This document shows, in pieces, positions 22,310-31,101 of a stretch of 64,000 bases of DNA (positions are counted from its first letter, which is position 1; each line of letters opens with the position of its first letter). The notes beneath the pieces were generated by a model. It made no database searches, was not told the DNA's origin, and was given only the letters and a program-made list of their open reading frames with translations. Source of the stretch: Acidobacteriota bacterium. Its GTDB lineage: Bacteria > Acidobacteriota > Vicinamibacteria > Marinacidobacterales > Marinacidobacteraceae. The position numbers were made by a program, and so were the translations under genes. Location: positions 148,007 to 212,006 of the forward strand of contig JAJEIY010000049.1 of the NCBI GenBank assembly GCA_022828085.1. Reading direction: 5' to 3'.

Positions 22310-22366
22310 GCGATCCCGGTGTCGTCCGCTACGGGTCCGGGCGCCCGCGCCGGGCTCCTGGCGCCC

Positions 22367-22553
22367 CTAGCAGCCTGTGGAGAAAGTCACGTGAGCAACG
22401 AGAACAGGGAGGCGCCCGCCTGACAAGGCGCGTGAGGGAGGAATACCGAGCGTATTCCGGCCGAAACGCAACGATGAAGGTCGCGCAGCGGCCCGGTTCA
22501 GGCGGGATGCATCCACGTTCGAATGCCGCGTGACTTTTTCCACAGGCTGCTAG
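22367..22553. mobile_element. MITE-like element with 25-bp terminal inverted repeats
   Basis: The left end (22367-22391) and right end (22529-22553) are inverted copies of the same 25 bases with one mismatch. Each begins CTAGCAGCCTGTGGA at the outer edge. CTAG at both borders may be a palindromic target site. The 137-base interior has no open frame of note but includes a small hairpin (GGAATAC and GTATTCC around 22441-22459). No transposase is present, so it would be moved by a partner elsewhere. It sits between the yitJ-like gene and a small unknown gene and reaches into the latter's stop codon. Confidence 0.7.
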
Positions 22554-22861
22554 TACCCGGTCACCCAGCGGTGATCCACGACGAAGCGGAAACCGGACGC
22601 CAGCGGGCGGAGGCCGAGTTCCGCGACCAGCGAACGCGAAAAGGCCCGCCCCAGGATGGCGTTCACGTCTTCTCCGCTGCTCGCGGCCGCTTCGTCGGCG
22701 GCGCTCGACGCCAGGTCGGTCACCAGCATGGTGCCCTCGACCGTTTGGCTCCCGGAGACCACCCTCAGGGACCAGGGTTGGTGCTTGTCGGTTTCGGCCC
22801 GTTCGGCGATTTCCGCGGCGCCTTCCCAGCGGGCGCCACGGCCTTCAAAGCTGACCTGCAT
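22550..22861 (-). CDS. Hypothetical protein
   Basis: This 103-residue protein is not recognised. It has no signal peptide, membrane segment or cysteine. The middle is acidic and Ala/Ser-rich (DLASSAADEAAASSGEDVN) and the end basic and aromatic (FRFVVDHRWVTGY). The ATG at 22861 lies 30 bases after the stop of the peroxidase gene on the same strand, which supports co-transcription. The stop codon TAG lies inside the terminal repeat of the MITE-like element, so the original C-terminus may have been altered by the insertion. Codon use looks normal for the window. Confidence 0.5.
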   Translation of the reverse strand: MQVSFEGRGARWEGAAEIAERAETDKHQPWSLRVVSGSQTVEGTMLVTDLASSAADEAAASSGEDVNAILGRAFSRSLVAELGLRPLASGFRFVVDHRWVTGY

Positions 22862-22891
22862 GCCGCGGGATTCTAGTGTGGTGTCCCGGAA

Positions 22892-23956
22892 CTAGGGCAG
22901 GGTGGGCGGTTCGAAGATCTGGGCGCCGCTGTTGCAGTCGAGGGTATGCAGGAAGGCCACCAGGTCGGCGATCTGCTCGTCGGACAACTGCCGGTCCATG
23001 AGTTCGTCGGTGTCCAGGTAGGGGTTGGCCAGTCCACCGCTCGCCATCAGCCGGACGGCTTCCTCCAGCGTCGCCACGCTGCCGTCGTGAAAGTACGGCG
23101 CACTCTTCGAGATGTCGCGGAGGGTGGGGGTCTTGAAGGCTCCCTGGCACGGTTCGTCCTCGGTGGTGCTGCAGACGTCCTCTTCCGTCACCCGGGCTCG
23201 GCCGAGATCCGGCTCGTCGGCGTCCATCCCGATCCCCACGTTGTGGAACTTCATGTCGGTGAAGAGCACGCCGCTGTGACAGGTGGCGCAGCCGGCGCCG
23301 GCGGTGAACAGCTCCGCTCCGCGCATGGCCTCCTCCGACATGGCGCTCGCGTCGCCGCGCCGCCAGTCGTCATAGGCGGTGTCGCCGCAATAGAACGCGT
23401 CCCGCTCGAAGGCGGCGATCGCCTGCACCACGTTGTCGGGGGTAGCGGGTCCCCCGAAGACCGCTTCGAACTGCTCCGAATAACCGGGAATCGCGTTCAG
23501 CTCGGCCACCACCGCATCGGCGTCGGCCCCCATGTTGCCGCCGGTCCAGGCCGCGCGCGCCTGGGCCTCGAGCGAGCCGCTGCGGCCGTCCCAGTAGAAC
23601 TGGGTGTGGTACGCGATGTTCCACAGCGTGGGGCTGGACCGCGTCAGCACCCGGCCGAGGGCGCCCTCCGCCACCGGCTTGCCGTCGGTGAGGCCGTTCT
23701 CGACCAGGTGACAGGTGTAGCAGGAGCGGGTGCCGTCCGCGGAAAGGCGGGCGTCGAAGTAGAGCTGTTTCCCGAGGGCGACCTTTTCGGGAGTCTGGGG
23801 ATTGTCCGGGGGAATGACGGGGCTCTCGAAGTCCGCGGGTGGCCCGGGCACGAAGGCCGGCGGAGGCATGTTTTCAGCAGGCTCTTCGGCCGCCGGGGCG
23901 CAGGCGAGCGCGGCGGCGAAGGTAGCGAAAGCAAGGAGAAGTGAGAAGACCCGCAT
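22892..23956 (-). CDS. Di-haem cytochrome c peroxidase/MauG-family lipoprotein
   Basis: This 354-residue protein has a lipoprotein signal (lipobox ALAC, Cys19) and two haem-c motifs: CYTCH (C79, C82, H83) and CATCH (C223, C226, H227). The surrounding segments (ALGKQLYFDARLS, then FYWDGRSGSLEAQA, then FKTPTLRDISKSAPYFHDGS) are typical of bacterial cytochrome c peroxidases and MauG relatives. It should reduce hydrogen peroxide, or oxidise a substrate, in the periplasm. The start ATG at 23956 is set by the signal peptide. A short extra cysteine-containing loop (VCSTTEDEPC) is unusual. It is divergent from the DUF4159 gene. Confidence 0.9.
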   Translation of the reverse strand: MRVFSLLLAFATFAAALACAPAAEEPAENMPPPAFVPGPPADFESPVIPPDNPQTPEKVALGKQLYFDARLSADGTRSCYTCHLVENGLTDGKPVAEGALGRVLTRSSPTLWNIAYHTQFYWDGRSGSLEAQARAAWTGGNMGADADAVVAELNAIPGYSEQFEAVFGGPATPDNVVQAIAAFERDAFYCGDTAYDDWRRGDASAMSEEAMRGAELFTAGAGCATCHSGVLFTDMKFHNVGIGMDADEPDLGRARVTEEDVCSTTEDEPCQGAFKTPTLRDISKSAPYFHDGSVATLEEAVRLMASGGLANPYLDTDELMDRQLSDEQIADLVAFLHTLDCNSGAQIFEPPTLP

Positions 23957-24119
23957 GGCTGTACCCCGCTTCGGAAACGCCAGAACTGGGAGGCCCGATG
24001 GTACCAGCCGGTCAGCGTGGTTCCCCGATCGTTTTGCCACCGGCGGGACGGACGGATCCGGCGGTGGACGGCGGGCGAGAAGGATCATCCGCCCGTGGGA
24101 CGCGATAGGCTCCGGCGAC

Positions 24120-24947
24120 GTGTCCCGCCGAGGAATTCTGGCCGCCGCCTTCGTCCTCGCCGCCTCGGTCCTGTTCGGGGGAACGCTGCTCGTCCGCCAT
24201 CTGCCCCCTGCGCTGCAGGCCACCCCGCGGCAGATCCGCGAGATGCTGGCCGAGGCGATGCGGGAGGACCTCGGAGGCCCGCGCTTCGGACGGCCGCCCG
24301 CCCATGACTTCTATTTCACGCGGGCCGCGTACACGAGCTATGGCTGGCGCGGCTGGAGCGTGGACTACCCCAAGGCGGACGTGCAGTTCCTGATCGGGCT
24401 GCGGCGGATCACGAACCTCAACTCCTACGCGAACGAGAACAGCGTCCTGCTCACGGATCCCGACCTCGGGAGGTACCCCTTCCTCTACACCGTCGAGGTC
24501 GGACACATGGCCATGACCGAAGAAGAGGTTCTCGCCCTCAGGCGTTACCTCCATCAGGGAGGTTTCCTGGTCGTGGACGACTTCTGGGGAACCGCCGAGT
24601 GGGTGAACTTCGCGCACGAAATGGGCAGGGTCCTCCCCGGCCGGCCGATCGAGGACATCCCGCTGGACCACCCCGTGTTTCGCGCCTTCTTCGAGGTGGA
24701 CGAGATCGTCCAGGTGCCCAACGTGGGCCAGGGGATGCGCGGCGGGCCGACATGGGAGCGCGACGGCTACCACCCGGTGGTGCGCGGGATCCTCGACGAC
24801 GAGGGGCGCCTGATGGTCCTCGTGAACTGGAACACCGACCTGGGCGACGCCTGGGAGTGGGCCGAAAACCCGTACTACCCGCTCCACTTCTCCAACTACG
24901 CCTACGCGATGGGAATCAACTTCATCATCTACGCGATGGCGCACTGA
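24120..24947 (+). CDS. DUF4159 protein (first copy)
   Basis: This 275-residue protein has an N-terminal signal or anchor segment (residues ~6-27), then a DUF4159 domain with the typical segments DFYFTRAAYTSYGW, a FLVVDDFWG turn, HPVFRAFF and the aromatic end FIIYAMAH. DUF4159 has a Rossmann/GATase-like fold and is found in the envelope near MoxR and VWA genes. Its biochemical role is unknown. The GTG at 24120 is chosen from the hydrophobic segment that follows it. It is the first gene of a plus-strand cluster that runs to 39775. Confidence 0.78.
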   Translation: MSRRGILAAAFVLAASVLFGGTLLVRHLPPALQATPRQIREMLAEAMREDLGGPRFGRPPAHDFYFTRAAYTSYGWRGWSVDYPKADVQFLIGLRRITNLNSYANENSVLLTDPDLGRYPFLYTVEVGHMAMTEEEVLALRRYLHQGGFLVVDDFWGTAEWVNFAHEMGRVLPGRPIEDIPLDHPVFRAFFEVDEIVQVPNVGQGMRGGPTWERDGYHPVVRGILDDEGRLMVLVNWNTDLGDAWEWAENPYYPLHFSNYAYAMGINFIIYAMAH

Positions 24948-24968
24948 TTCCCGTCCCTTTTCTTCCTC

Positions 24969-27323
24969 GTGTTCCTGTCCGCGTTCGAATGGCTGCTGGG
25001 CAGTCCTCCGGTCGCGTTCGAGCGGGGACAGATCGAACTGCTCGTTCCCTGGGGTGTCTTCTGGATCGCGGCCGCGGTGACCGGGGCGCTGGTCTTCGCC
25101 CTGCTCGGCTACCGGCGGCTGGGAAGGCGGCTCGGCAGGAGGGGCCGCCTCCTGCTCGGCGCCGCCCGGTTCGCCGCCATCGCCCTCGTGTTGCTCTGCC
25201 TGCTTCGGCCGCAGCTGGTGCTCTCGCTGGTCGTGCCGCAGGAAAACGTCGTCGGGGTGCTCCTCGATGACTCACGGAGCATGCAGATTGCCGATGGGGA
25301 GGATGGCCGGCCGCGGAGCGCGACGCTGCTCGCGGCGTTTCCCGACGAGGCGGCGGCCGGCCGCGGGGAGGCCCCGCTCGGCGACCTCCTCCGGGAGAAG
25401 TTCGTAACCCGGCTCTTCCGCTTCTCGGACGACACCCGGCGGGTGGAGCGGGCCTCGGAACTCGGGTTTACCGGAGCGCGCACGGATCTGCTCGGCGGTC
25501 TCACCCGGGTGGCCGACGAACTCGCGTCGCTGCCGGTGGCCGGGATCGTGCTGGTGAGCGACGGCGCGGACACCGTGGCCGGAGGACGGGAGGACGACCT
25601 TGACCAGACGCTCCTTGAGCTGAGGACCCGCGGGATTCGGGTCTACCCCGTGGCGGTCGGCCGTCCTGAGTTCGAGGCCGACCTCGAGCTCGGCACCCCG
25701 GACGTGCCCGCGCGCGTCCTCCGCGGCTCCTTGCTCGAGATCCGGCTGCCGCTCCGCGCCACGGGACTCGCAGGGCGAACGGCGCGCGTTGAGGTCCTCG
25801 ACGAAGGGCGCATCATCGCCACGGAAACCGTCCGTCTGTCGGGTGACTCGGTCGAGACCACGGTGACCCTGCTGGCGCCCGCGGAGGAACCCGGGGCGCG
25901 GCGGCTGCGGTTCCGGGTCGCCCCGTTCTCCGGGGAAGTCCTGACCCGCAACAACGAGCAGAGTGTGCTGACGGAAGTGGATGACCGGCCGCTCCGGCTG
26001 CTCTATTTCGAGGGACAGCCGCGCTGGGAGTTGAAGTTCCTGCGGCGGGCCGTCGCGGGCGACCCGGAGTTGCACGTTTCCTGCCTGATCCGCACTGCCG
26101 AGGGGAAGTTCTACCGGGTGGACGTCGCGGACGCGGGGGAACTGGCCGGAGGTTTTCCGGACACCCGCGAAGAACTCTTCGCCTACGACGGGGTGCTCCT
26201 CGGCAGCGTGGAGGCGAGTTTCTTCAGCCAGGGCCAGCTCAACATGCTCCGGGACTTCGTGAGCCAGCGGGGGGGCGGCCTCCTGACCCTCGGCGGCACG
26301 AGCGCTTTCAGCGAGGGCGGTTACCGCGATACCCCGCTGGCGGAAGTCCTGCCGCTCACGCTTCCCGAAGTGGCGGCAACCCCAGCGGGCGCCGGGGAGC
26401 CACCGGTCCCGGCCGCCTTCCGGGAGCTGCGGGTCCTCCCGACCCGAGCCGGTTCGCTCCACCCGGTGGCGCGGCTCGATCCGGATCCGCTCGCCAACGA
26501 GGACCGGTACCGCAACCTGCCCCCGCTCTCGGGCGTCAACCGGTCGGGTCAACCGAAACCAGGAGCGACGGTGCTCCTCGAGGGCCTCGGTCCGACGGAG
26601 GAACCCGAGCCGGTGCTGCTGGTCCAGCGATTCGGGCGCGGACGCTCCGCGAGCCTGACGGTTCAGGACCTCTGGGTGTGGCAGATGGACGCGAGCATTC
26701 CCCTCGAGGACGAGACCCACGAGGTCCTGTCGCGGCGGCTCCTCCGCTGGCTTGCCTCCGACGCGCCCAGGCGGCTCGAAGTCTCCGCTTCGCCGGCCAA
26801 GTCCCTGGTCGGCGAACGGGTAACGCTGCGGGCCCGGGTTGAGGATGAACGGTTCCTCGCCGTGAACGACGCTCTTGTCGAAGCCGAGGTGACCGGGCCC
26901 GACGGCGTCATCTCCGGGGTTCCGCTGCGCTGGACGGGACAGGGCGACGGTGAGTACTCGGGCGTTTACGTCCCCGGGGGGCCGGGCACCCATCAAGTGG
27001 AAATCCGCGCTGCCGGGGCCGGACTCCAGGAGGGCTCGGAAGCTCCCCGGGCGGCAACCCTCTTCGAGGCCGGGGTCGTGGACGACGAGTTCTTCGACGC
27101 CGAAGCGGATCCCGGTTTGCTCGGCCGCATCGCGGAGGCCACCGGCGGCCGGCTGTTCGAGCCGGACGAGGCCGAGGCGCTGCTGACCGATCTGAGCCTG
27201 GCGGAATCGGGGACCACCGTCGTCGAGCGGCGGGAGCTCTGGAACGTACCGGCGGTGTTCCTGTTGCTGTTCGGGTTGCTGGCTGCCGACTGGGGCGTCC
27301 GGCACGCGCGGGGTCTTCCGTGA
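24969..27323 (+). CDS. Large membrane protein with VWA and GATase1-like domains
   Basis: This 784-residue protein has membrane segments at ~28-48 and ~62-88 and a third at the C-terminus (~760-778). A von Willebrand A domain follows the first two, with the MIDAS motif D100-D-S102-R-S104 and later LVSDGADT. A beta-sandwich region (~220-330) precedes a glutamine-amidotransferase-like domain (~335-560: LLYFEGQPRWELKFLRRAV, then the GGGLLTLGGTSAFSEGGY loop). No catalytic cysteine is evident there. Such proteins occur next to MoxR ATPases and may be their membrane substrates. The GTG start at 24969 is 21 bases after the DUF4159 stop; the stop overlaps the next start (GTGA). Confidence 0.8.
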   Translation: MFLSAFEWLLGSPPVAFERGQIELLVPWGVFWIAAAVTGALVFALLGYRRLGRRLGRRGRLLLGAARFAAIALVLLCLLRPQLVLSLVVPQENVVGVLLDDSRSMQIADGEDGRPRSATLLAAFPDEAAAGRGEAPLGDLLREKFVTRLFRFSDDTRRVERASELGFTGARTDLLGGLTRVADELASLPVAGIVLVSDGADTVAGGREDDLDQTLLELRTRGIRVYPVAVGRPEFEADLELGTPDVPARVLRGSLLEIRLPLRATGLAGRTARVEVLDEGRIIATETVRLSGDSVETTVTLLAPAEEPGARRLRFRVAPFSGEVLTRNNEQSVLTEVDDRPLRLLYFEGQPRWELKFLRRAVAGDPELHVSCLIRTAEGKFYRVDVADAGELAGGFPDTREELFAYDGVLLGSVEASFFSQGQLNMLRDFVSQRGGGLLTLGGTSAFSEGGYRDTPLAEVLPLTLPEVAATPAGAGEPPVPAAFRELRVLPTRAGSLHPVARLDPDPLANEDRYRNLPPLSGVNRSGQPKPGATVLLEGLGPTEEPEPVLLVQRFGRGRSASLTVQDLWVWQMDASIPLEDETHEVLSRRLLRWLASDAPRRLEVSASPAKSLVGERVTLRARVEDERFLAVNDALVEAEVTGPDGVISGVPLRWTGQGDGEYSGVYVPGGPGTHQVEIRAAGAGLQEGSEAPRAATLFEAGVVDDEFFDAEADPGLLGRIAEATGGRLFEPDEAEALLTDLSLAESGTTVVERRELWNVPAVFLLLFGLLAADWGVRHARGLP

Positions 27324-28363
27324 GCGAGGAGCGTCCCCGCCGCGTCGGAGCCGCTCTCCTCTGCGCTCTCGCCTTCGGGCCCGTCCCCGCCGGAGCGATG
27401 CAGAGCGGCGGAGGACAGGTCCCCGCGCTGGTCATCGTCGCGGGCGTCGGCGGCACCCCCGAGCACCGGGAACGTTTCTCGGGATGGGCGCGGGACCTCT
27501 GCGCCGCCGCGCTGCGGACGCCGGCTCCGAGCCGGGTGCGCGTGCTCGTGGAGCGCCTGCCGGAGGGGGGCGGGCCGGATGAACCGTGTGCTCCCGTCGC
27601 CCGGAGCACCCAGGAGGAACTCGCCCGCGAGATCGAGGCCGCTCGGGGCGCGGGAGGAACCGGGGACGGCCTCGTCCTCGTGCTGATCGGCCACGGGAGC
27701 GCGGGCGGGAGCCCGCGGTTCCAGCTTCCTGGACCCGATCTGTCCCCGGAGCGGCTTGGCGAGATGTTGAACGGCTTCGGGTCGGGCCCGGTCACCGTCG
27801 CACACCTCGGAAGCGCCGCCGGCGCCTTCGTGCCGGCGCTCGCCGGACCCGGACGGGTGGTGCTCGCGGCGACGCGCGCGGGTGAGACCAACGAGACGCG
27901 CTTCCCGCGGCATTTCATCGCGGCGCTGGCCGGTGACGAAGGCGACCGGAACAAGGACGGGCGCGTCTCGGCTCTGGAGGCCTTCGATTTCGCCCGGCGC
28001 GGGGTGGAACGCGAATACGAGCAGGAGGGTCTCCTGCGGACCGAGCACGCGCTGCTCGACGACAACGGTGACGGGGTCGGCAGCCTCGAACCGGAGATGG
28101 CGGCGGGGAGGGACGGAGTGCTGGCCGGCCGGCGGACGCTCCTCGTCCGGACGCCGGAAGCCGTCGCGGATGCGTCGGCGGATACGCCGGAGATCCTCCG
28201 CCTGGTCGCCGAACGGGACGCGCTCGCCTCCCGCGTGGATGCCCTCCGGGAGGCGCGGGAAGGCATGGAGGAGGAAACCTACCTGGCTGAACTGGAGACG
28301 CTCCTCCTGCAGATCGCCGAACTCGCGGAACGGATCGCCGCGCTCCGGGAGAAGATCGAATGA
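27320..28363 (+). CDS. Secreted caspase-fold (C13/C14-like) protein, catalytic Cys replaced
   Basis: This 347-residue protein has a signal peptide (~1-26). The core shows the caspase/legumain-like order: strand plus GHG (His125), then a strand ending HLGSAAGAFV where the nucleophile cysteine would normally be, then AATRAGETNETRFPRHFIAAL, and an EF-hand-like DRNKDGRVSALEAFDFA loop. In this alignment, made by eye, the cysteine position is Ser165, so peptidase activity is doubtful. The C-terminal ~75 residues form a charged coiled coil. The GTG start overlaps the upstream stop and the stop overlaps the next start (ATGA), so it is coupled on both sides. Confidence 0.65.
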   Translation: MSEERPRRVGAALLCALAFGPVPAGAMQSGGGQVPALVIVAGVGGTPEHRERFSGWARDLCAAALRTPAPSRVRVLVERLPEGGGPDEPCAPVARSTQEELAREIEAARGAGGTGDGLVLVLIGHGSAGGSPRFQLPGPDLSPERLGEMLNGFGSGPVTVAHLGSAAGAFVPALAGPGRVVLAATRAGETNETRFPRHFIAALAGDEGDRNKDGRVSALEAFDFARRGVEREYEQEGLLRTEHALLDDNGDGVGSLEPEMAAGRDGVLAGRRTLLVRTPEAVADASADTPEILRLVAERDALASRVDALREAREGMEEETYLAELETLLLQIAELAERIAALREKIE

Positions 28364-31101
28364 GCGGCAGGCGGCGCGGCCCCGCGCGGGTGGCGGCGGC
28401 AGTTGCAGTGCTGACGCCGCTCCTCGTGAGCCTTCCGGCCGCAGCGTGGTCGCTGTCGCCAGCCGGATCTCGACAACAGGTCGAGGACTCCGGCTCGAAC
28501 GGGTGGCCGGGGGGGCCCGACATCGCCGCGGCCGCGCTGCGCGGGGGCAGCTACGAGGAGGCCGAGGACGCCTATCGGGCGGCGCTTGCCGAACCAGGAG
28601 CCCGGCTGGGACTTGCCGAGACGCTGCGGCTGACCGGCCGCTACCGCGAGGCTCTCGACGCTCTGGAGCGAGGAGCCGAGGAGGGACCGCCGCCGGAACT
28701 CCTGGCGCGGGCCGAGATCCATCTCGAGATCGGGGAAGCGGAAGCGGCGGAAAAGCTGCTGCGCCAGCACCTCGAACGGGTGGGTTCGGCGTCCGACGGG
28801 AGTTCCCTCGAGGCGGAAACGCTTCTCGGCCTCCTCGAGCTTCGCCGCGGGAAACGAGAGGCGGGCATCACCCGGCTGGACGGGGTCATCGACGCCTACA
28901 ACACCCTCCCGGGAGGGGTGCTCCGCGCCCGGGAACTCGCCGCGGTGGGGAGGGCCGCCGCCGCGCTCGGGTTTCAGAGCCCGGGACTGTTCCGCGACGC
29001 CCTGCGGGTCTTCGACGAGGCGGCGCTGCTGGACCCGGGCGATCCGCTGCCCTCGCTGCTGGCGGCGGAACTCCTGCTCGACAAGTTCAATACCGCCGAG
29101 GCCGCGGAGAGCATCACGGCCGTGCTCCGGAACAACCCCAGGCACCCCCGGGGCCTCTTCCTGACCGCCCGGCTCCAGGACCGTCCGGCCGCCGCCCTGG
29201 CTGACGGAGGCGAGCCGGTCGACGCGCTGGCCCAGGCTCTGGCCGTCAATCCGAGTTTTCCACCGGCGCGGGCGCTCGAAATCCAGCGGCTGCTGGAGCA
29301 GGACCGCCACGAGGAGGCGGAGCGCCGCGCGGTCGCCGCGGTGGAGGCGCTGCCGGACGCCCCCGAGACCCTCGCGGCCCTGGCGGCGGTCCGTCTGCTC
29401 GGTGGAGACGAGCCGGAGCTCTTCGAGTTGGAGGCCGCCTACCTGCACAACTGGGCGGGGGACCCGCTCCTCGAGCTGGCGCTTGCCTCCGCTGCCGAGC
29501 GGCGCCGCTGGTACCGGGAGGCCGCCGCGCGGAGCCGGGAGGCGCTCCGGCGGAGCCCGGACTCGGCCGCGGCCTTTCGGATGCTGGGCCTCAATCTGCT
29601 CCGGCTCGGAGACATCGACGAGGGCCGGAGGGTGCTGGAAGACGCCTTCAGCCGCGATCCGTTCGACGCCCTGGTGAAGAACACGCTCGATCTGCTGGAC
29701 GAACTGGACGGGTTTGCGAGGGTCAGCGCGCCTCCCTTCGAGTTCGTTCTCCCGGCCGCCGAAGCGGACGTCCTCCGCCCCTATGTGGAAGCACTCTCGC
29801 GCGAAGCGGTGGACTCTTTCCGGACGCGGTACGGATACGAGGCCCCGGAGACCCTCCGCATCGAGATCTACGACCGCTCCGCCGACTTCTCGGTCCGGAC
29901 GGTGGGCATCCCGGGGATCGGCGCCCACGGGGTCTGCTTCGGGGACGTGATCGCCCTGGAGTCCCCTTCGGCGCGGGAGATCGGGACGTACCACTGGGCC
30001 TCCACCCTCTGGCACGAACTGGCGCACGCGGCGGCCATGGCCCTTACCGACAACCGCGTCCCGCGCTGGTTCACGGAAGGGCTCAGTCTGCTCGAAGAGC
30101 GCTGGCGCTTCGGGGACGGGGCCGGCCTGCCGTTCTACATGGCGCTGCGCGACGAGCGGCTTCTCGACATTCCCCATCTGGACGACGGGTTCGTGCGGCC
30201 GGCCTGGCCGGGCCAGGTGGGTGTTTCCTACTTTCACGCCTCGCTCGTCCTGGAACACCTGGAACGGGAGTACGGGTTCGCCGCGATCCTCGAGATGCTG
30301 GAGGGCTACCGGCAGGGCCTGGACACCCCGCGGGTCATCGAAGAGGTCCTGGGGATCACCCCGGAAGCGCTGGACGAAGCGGTGGACGCCGTGCTGGAGG
30401 CCCGTTTCGGGGAGACGGCGCGCGGGCTCGCGGAATCCGGCCCCGGAGGGCAGGGGATGCCGGTTCCGCCGCCACCGGAGCCCGATCGGGGCATCGAAAC
30501 CCTCGTCGCCCGGGCCGATGCGGCGCCGGCGAACTTCGTGCTCCAGATCCGGGCCGGGATCGCACTCCACGAAGCCGGGCGGAACGCCGACGCCATCGAA
30601 CGTTTCGAGCGCGCGGCCGGGGCCGCCCCGGAGTACGGTGGCGCCGATGGGCCCTACGGCTATCTTTCCCGCCTGTACGCCGAGGCGGACGAACCCGATC
30701 TGGCGCGGCTTTCCCTCCACGACCATCTGAAGCGATTCCCGGCGGCATACGATGAGTGGCTCCGACTGGCCGCCATCTATGCCGAGAACGGGAAGCCCCG
30801 GGAAGCGGGAGCCGCGTTGACGTCCGCCATCGAGGCGTATCCCATGCTTCCCGAGCCGCACGAACGTCTCGCCGAGGCCGCGGCGGCGCAGGGATTCACC
30901 GAACTGGAGGTGCGGGAGCGGCAGGCGGTGCTGGCCAGCGGAGCGCCCGACCGCGCCGGCGCCCTCTATTCGCTGGCCCTCGCCCACTTCCGGGCCGGGG
31001 ACCGGGCCGCGGCGCGGCGCCGCGTGCTCGAGGCGCTCGAAATCGTCCCCACCTTCGATCCCGCCCTCCGGCTGCTGCTGGATCTCCGGAGAGAGGGCTA
31101 A
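28360..31101 (+). CDS. TPR-repeat protein with gluzincin peptidase domain
   Basis: This 913-residue protein begins with a signal peptide or anchor (~8-30). N-terminal and C-terminal tetratricopeptide helices (~45-430 and ~715-910) flank a peptidase-MA-like domain. In that domain HELAH (H552, E553, H556) is followed by E573 in WFTEGLS, the gluzincin zinc arrangement HExxH-(16)-E. It should be a periplasmic or surface zinc peptidase, or a peptidase-fold scaffold, that assembles with partners through its repeats. It follows the caspase-fold gene with an ATGA overlap and directly abuts the second DUF4159 gene. Confidence 0.8.
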   Translation: MSGRRRGPARVAAAVAVLTPLLVSLPAAAWSLSPAGSRQQVEDSGSNGWPGGPDIAAAALRGGSYEEAEDAYRAALAEPGARLGLAETLRLTGRYREALDALERGAEEGPPPELLARAEIHLEIGEAEAAEKLLRQHLERVGSASDGSSLEAETLLGLLELRRGKREAGITRLDGVIDAYNTLPGGVLRARELAAVGRAAAALGFQSPGLFRDALRVFDEAALLDPGDPLPSLLAAELLLDKFNTAEAAESITAVLRNNPRHPRGLFLTARLQDRPAAALADGGEPVDALAQALAVNPSFPPARALEIQRLLEQDRHEEAERRAVAAVEALPDAPETLAALAAVRLLGGDEPELFELEAAYLHNWAGDPLLELALASAAERRRWYREAAARSREALRRSPDSAAAFRMLGLNLLRLGDIDEGRRVLEDAFSRDPFDALVKNTLDLLDELDGFARVSAPPFEFVLPAAEADVLRPYVEALSREAVDSFRTRYGYEAPETLRIEIYDRSADFSVRTVGIPGIGAHGVCFGDVIALESPSAREIGTYHWASTLWHELAHAAAMALTDNRVPRWFTEGLSLLEERWRFGDGAGLPFYMALRDERLLDIPHLDDGFVRPAWPGQVGVSYFHASLVLEHLEREYGFAAILEMLEGYRQGLDTPRVIEEVLGITPEALDEAVDAVLEARFGETARGLAESGPGGQGMPVPPPPEPDRGIETLVARADAAPANFVLQIRAGIALHEAGRNADAIERFERAAGAAPEYGGADGPYGYLSRLYAEADEPDLARLSLHDHLKRFPAAYDEWLRLAAIYAENGKPREAGAALTSAIEAYPMLPEPHERLAEAAAAQGFTELEVRERQAVLASGAPDRAGALYSLALAHFRAGDRAAARRRVLEALEIVPTFDPALRLLLDLRREG

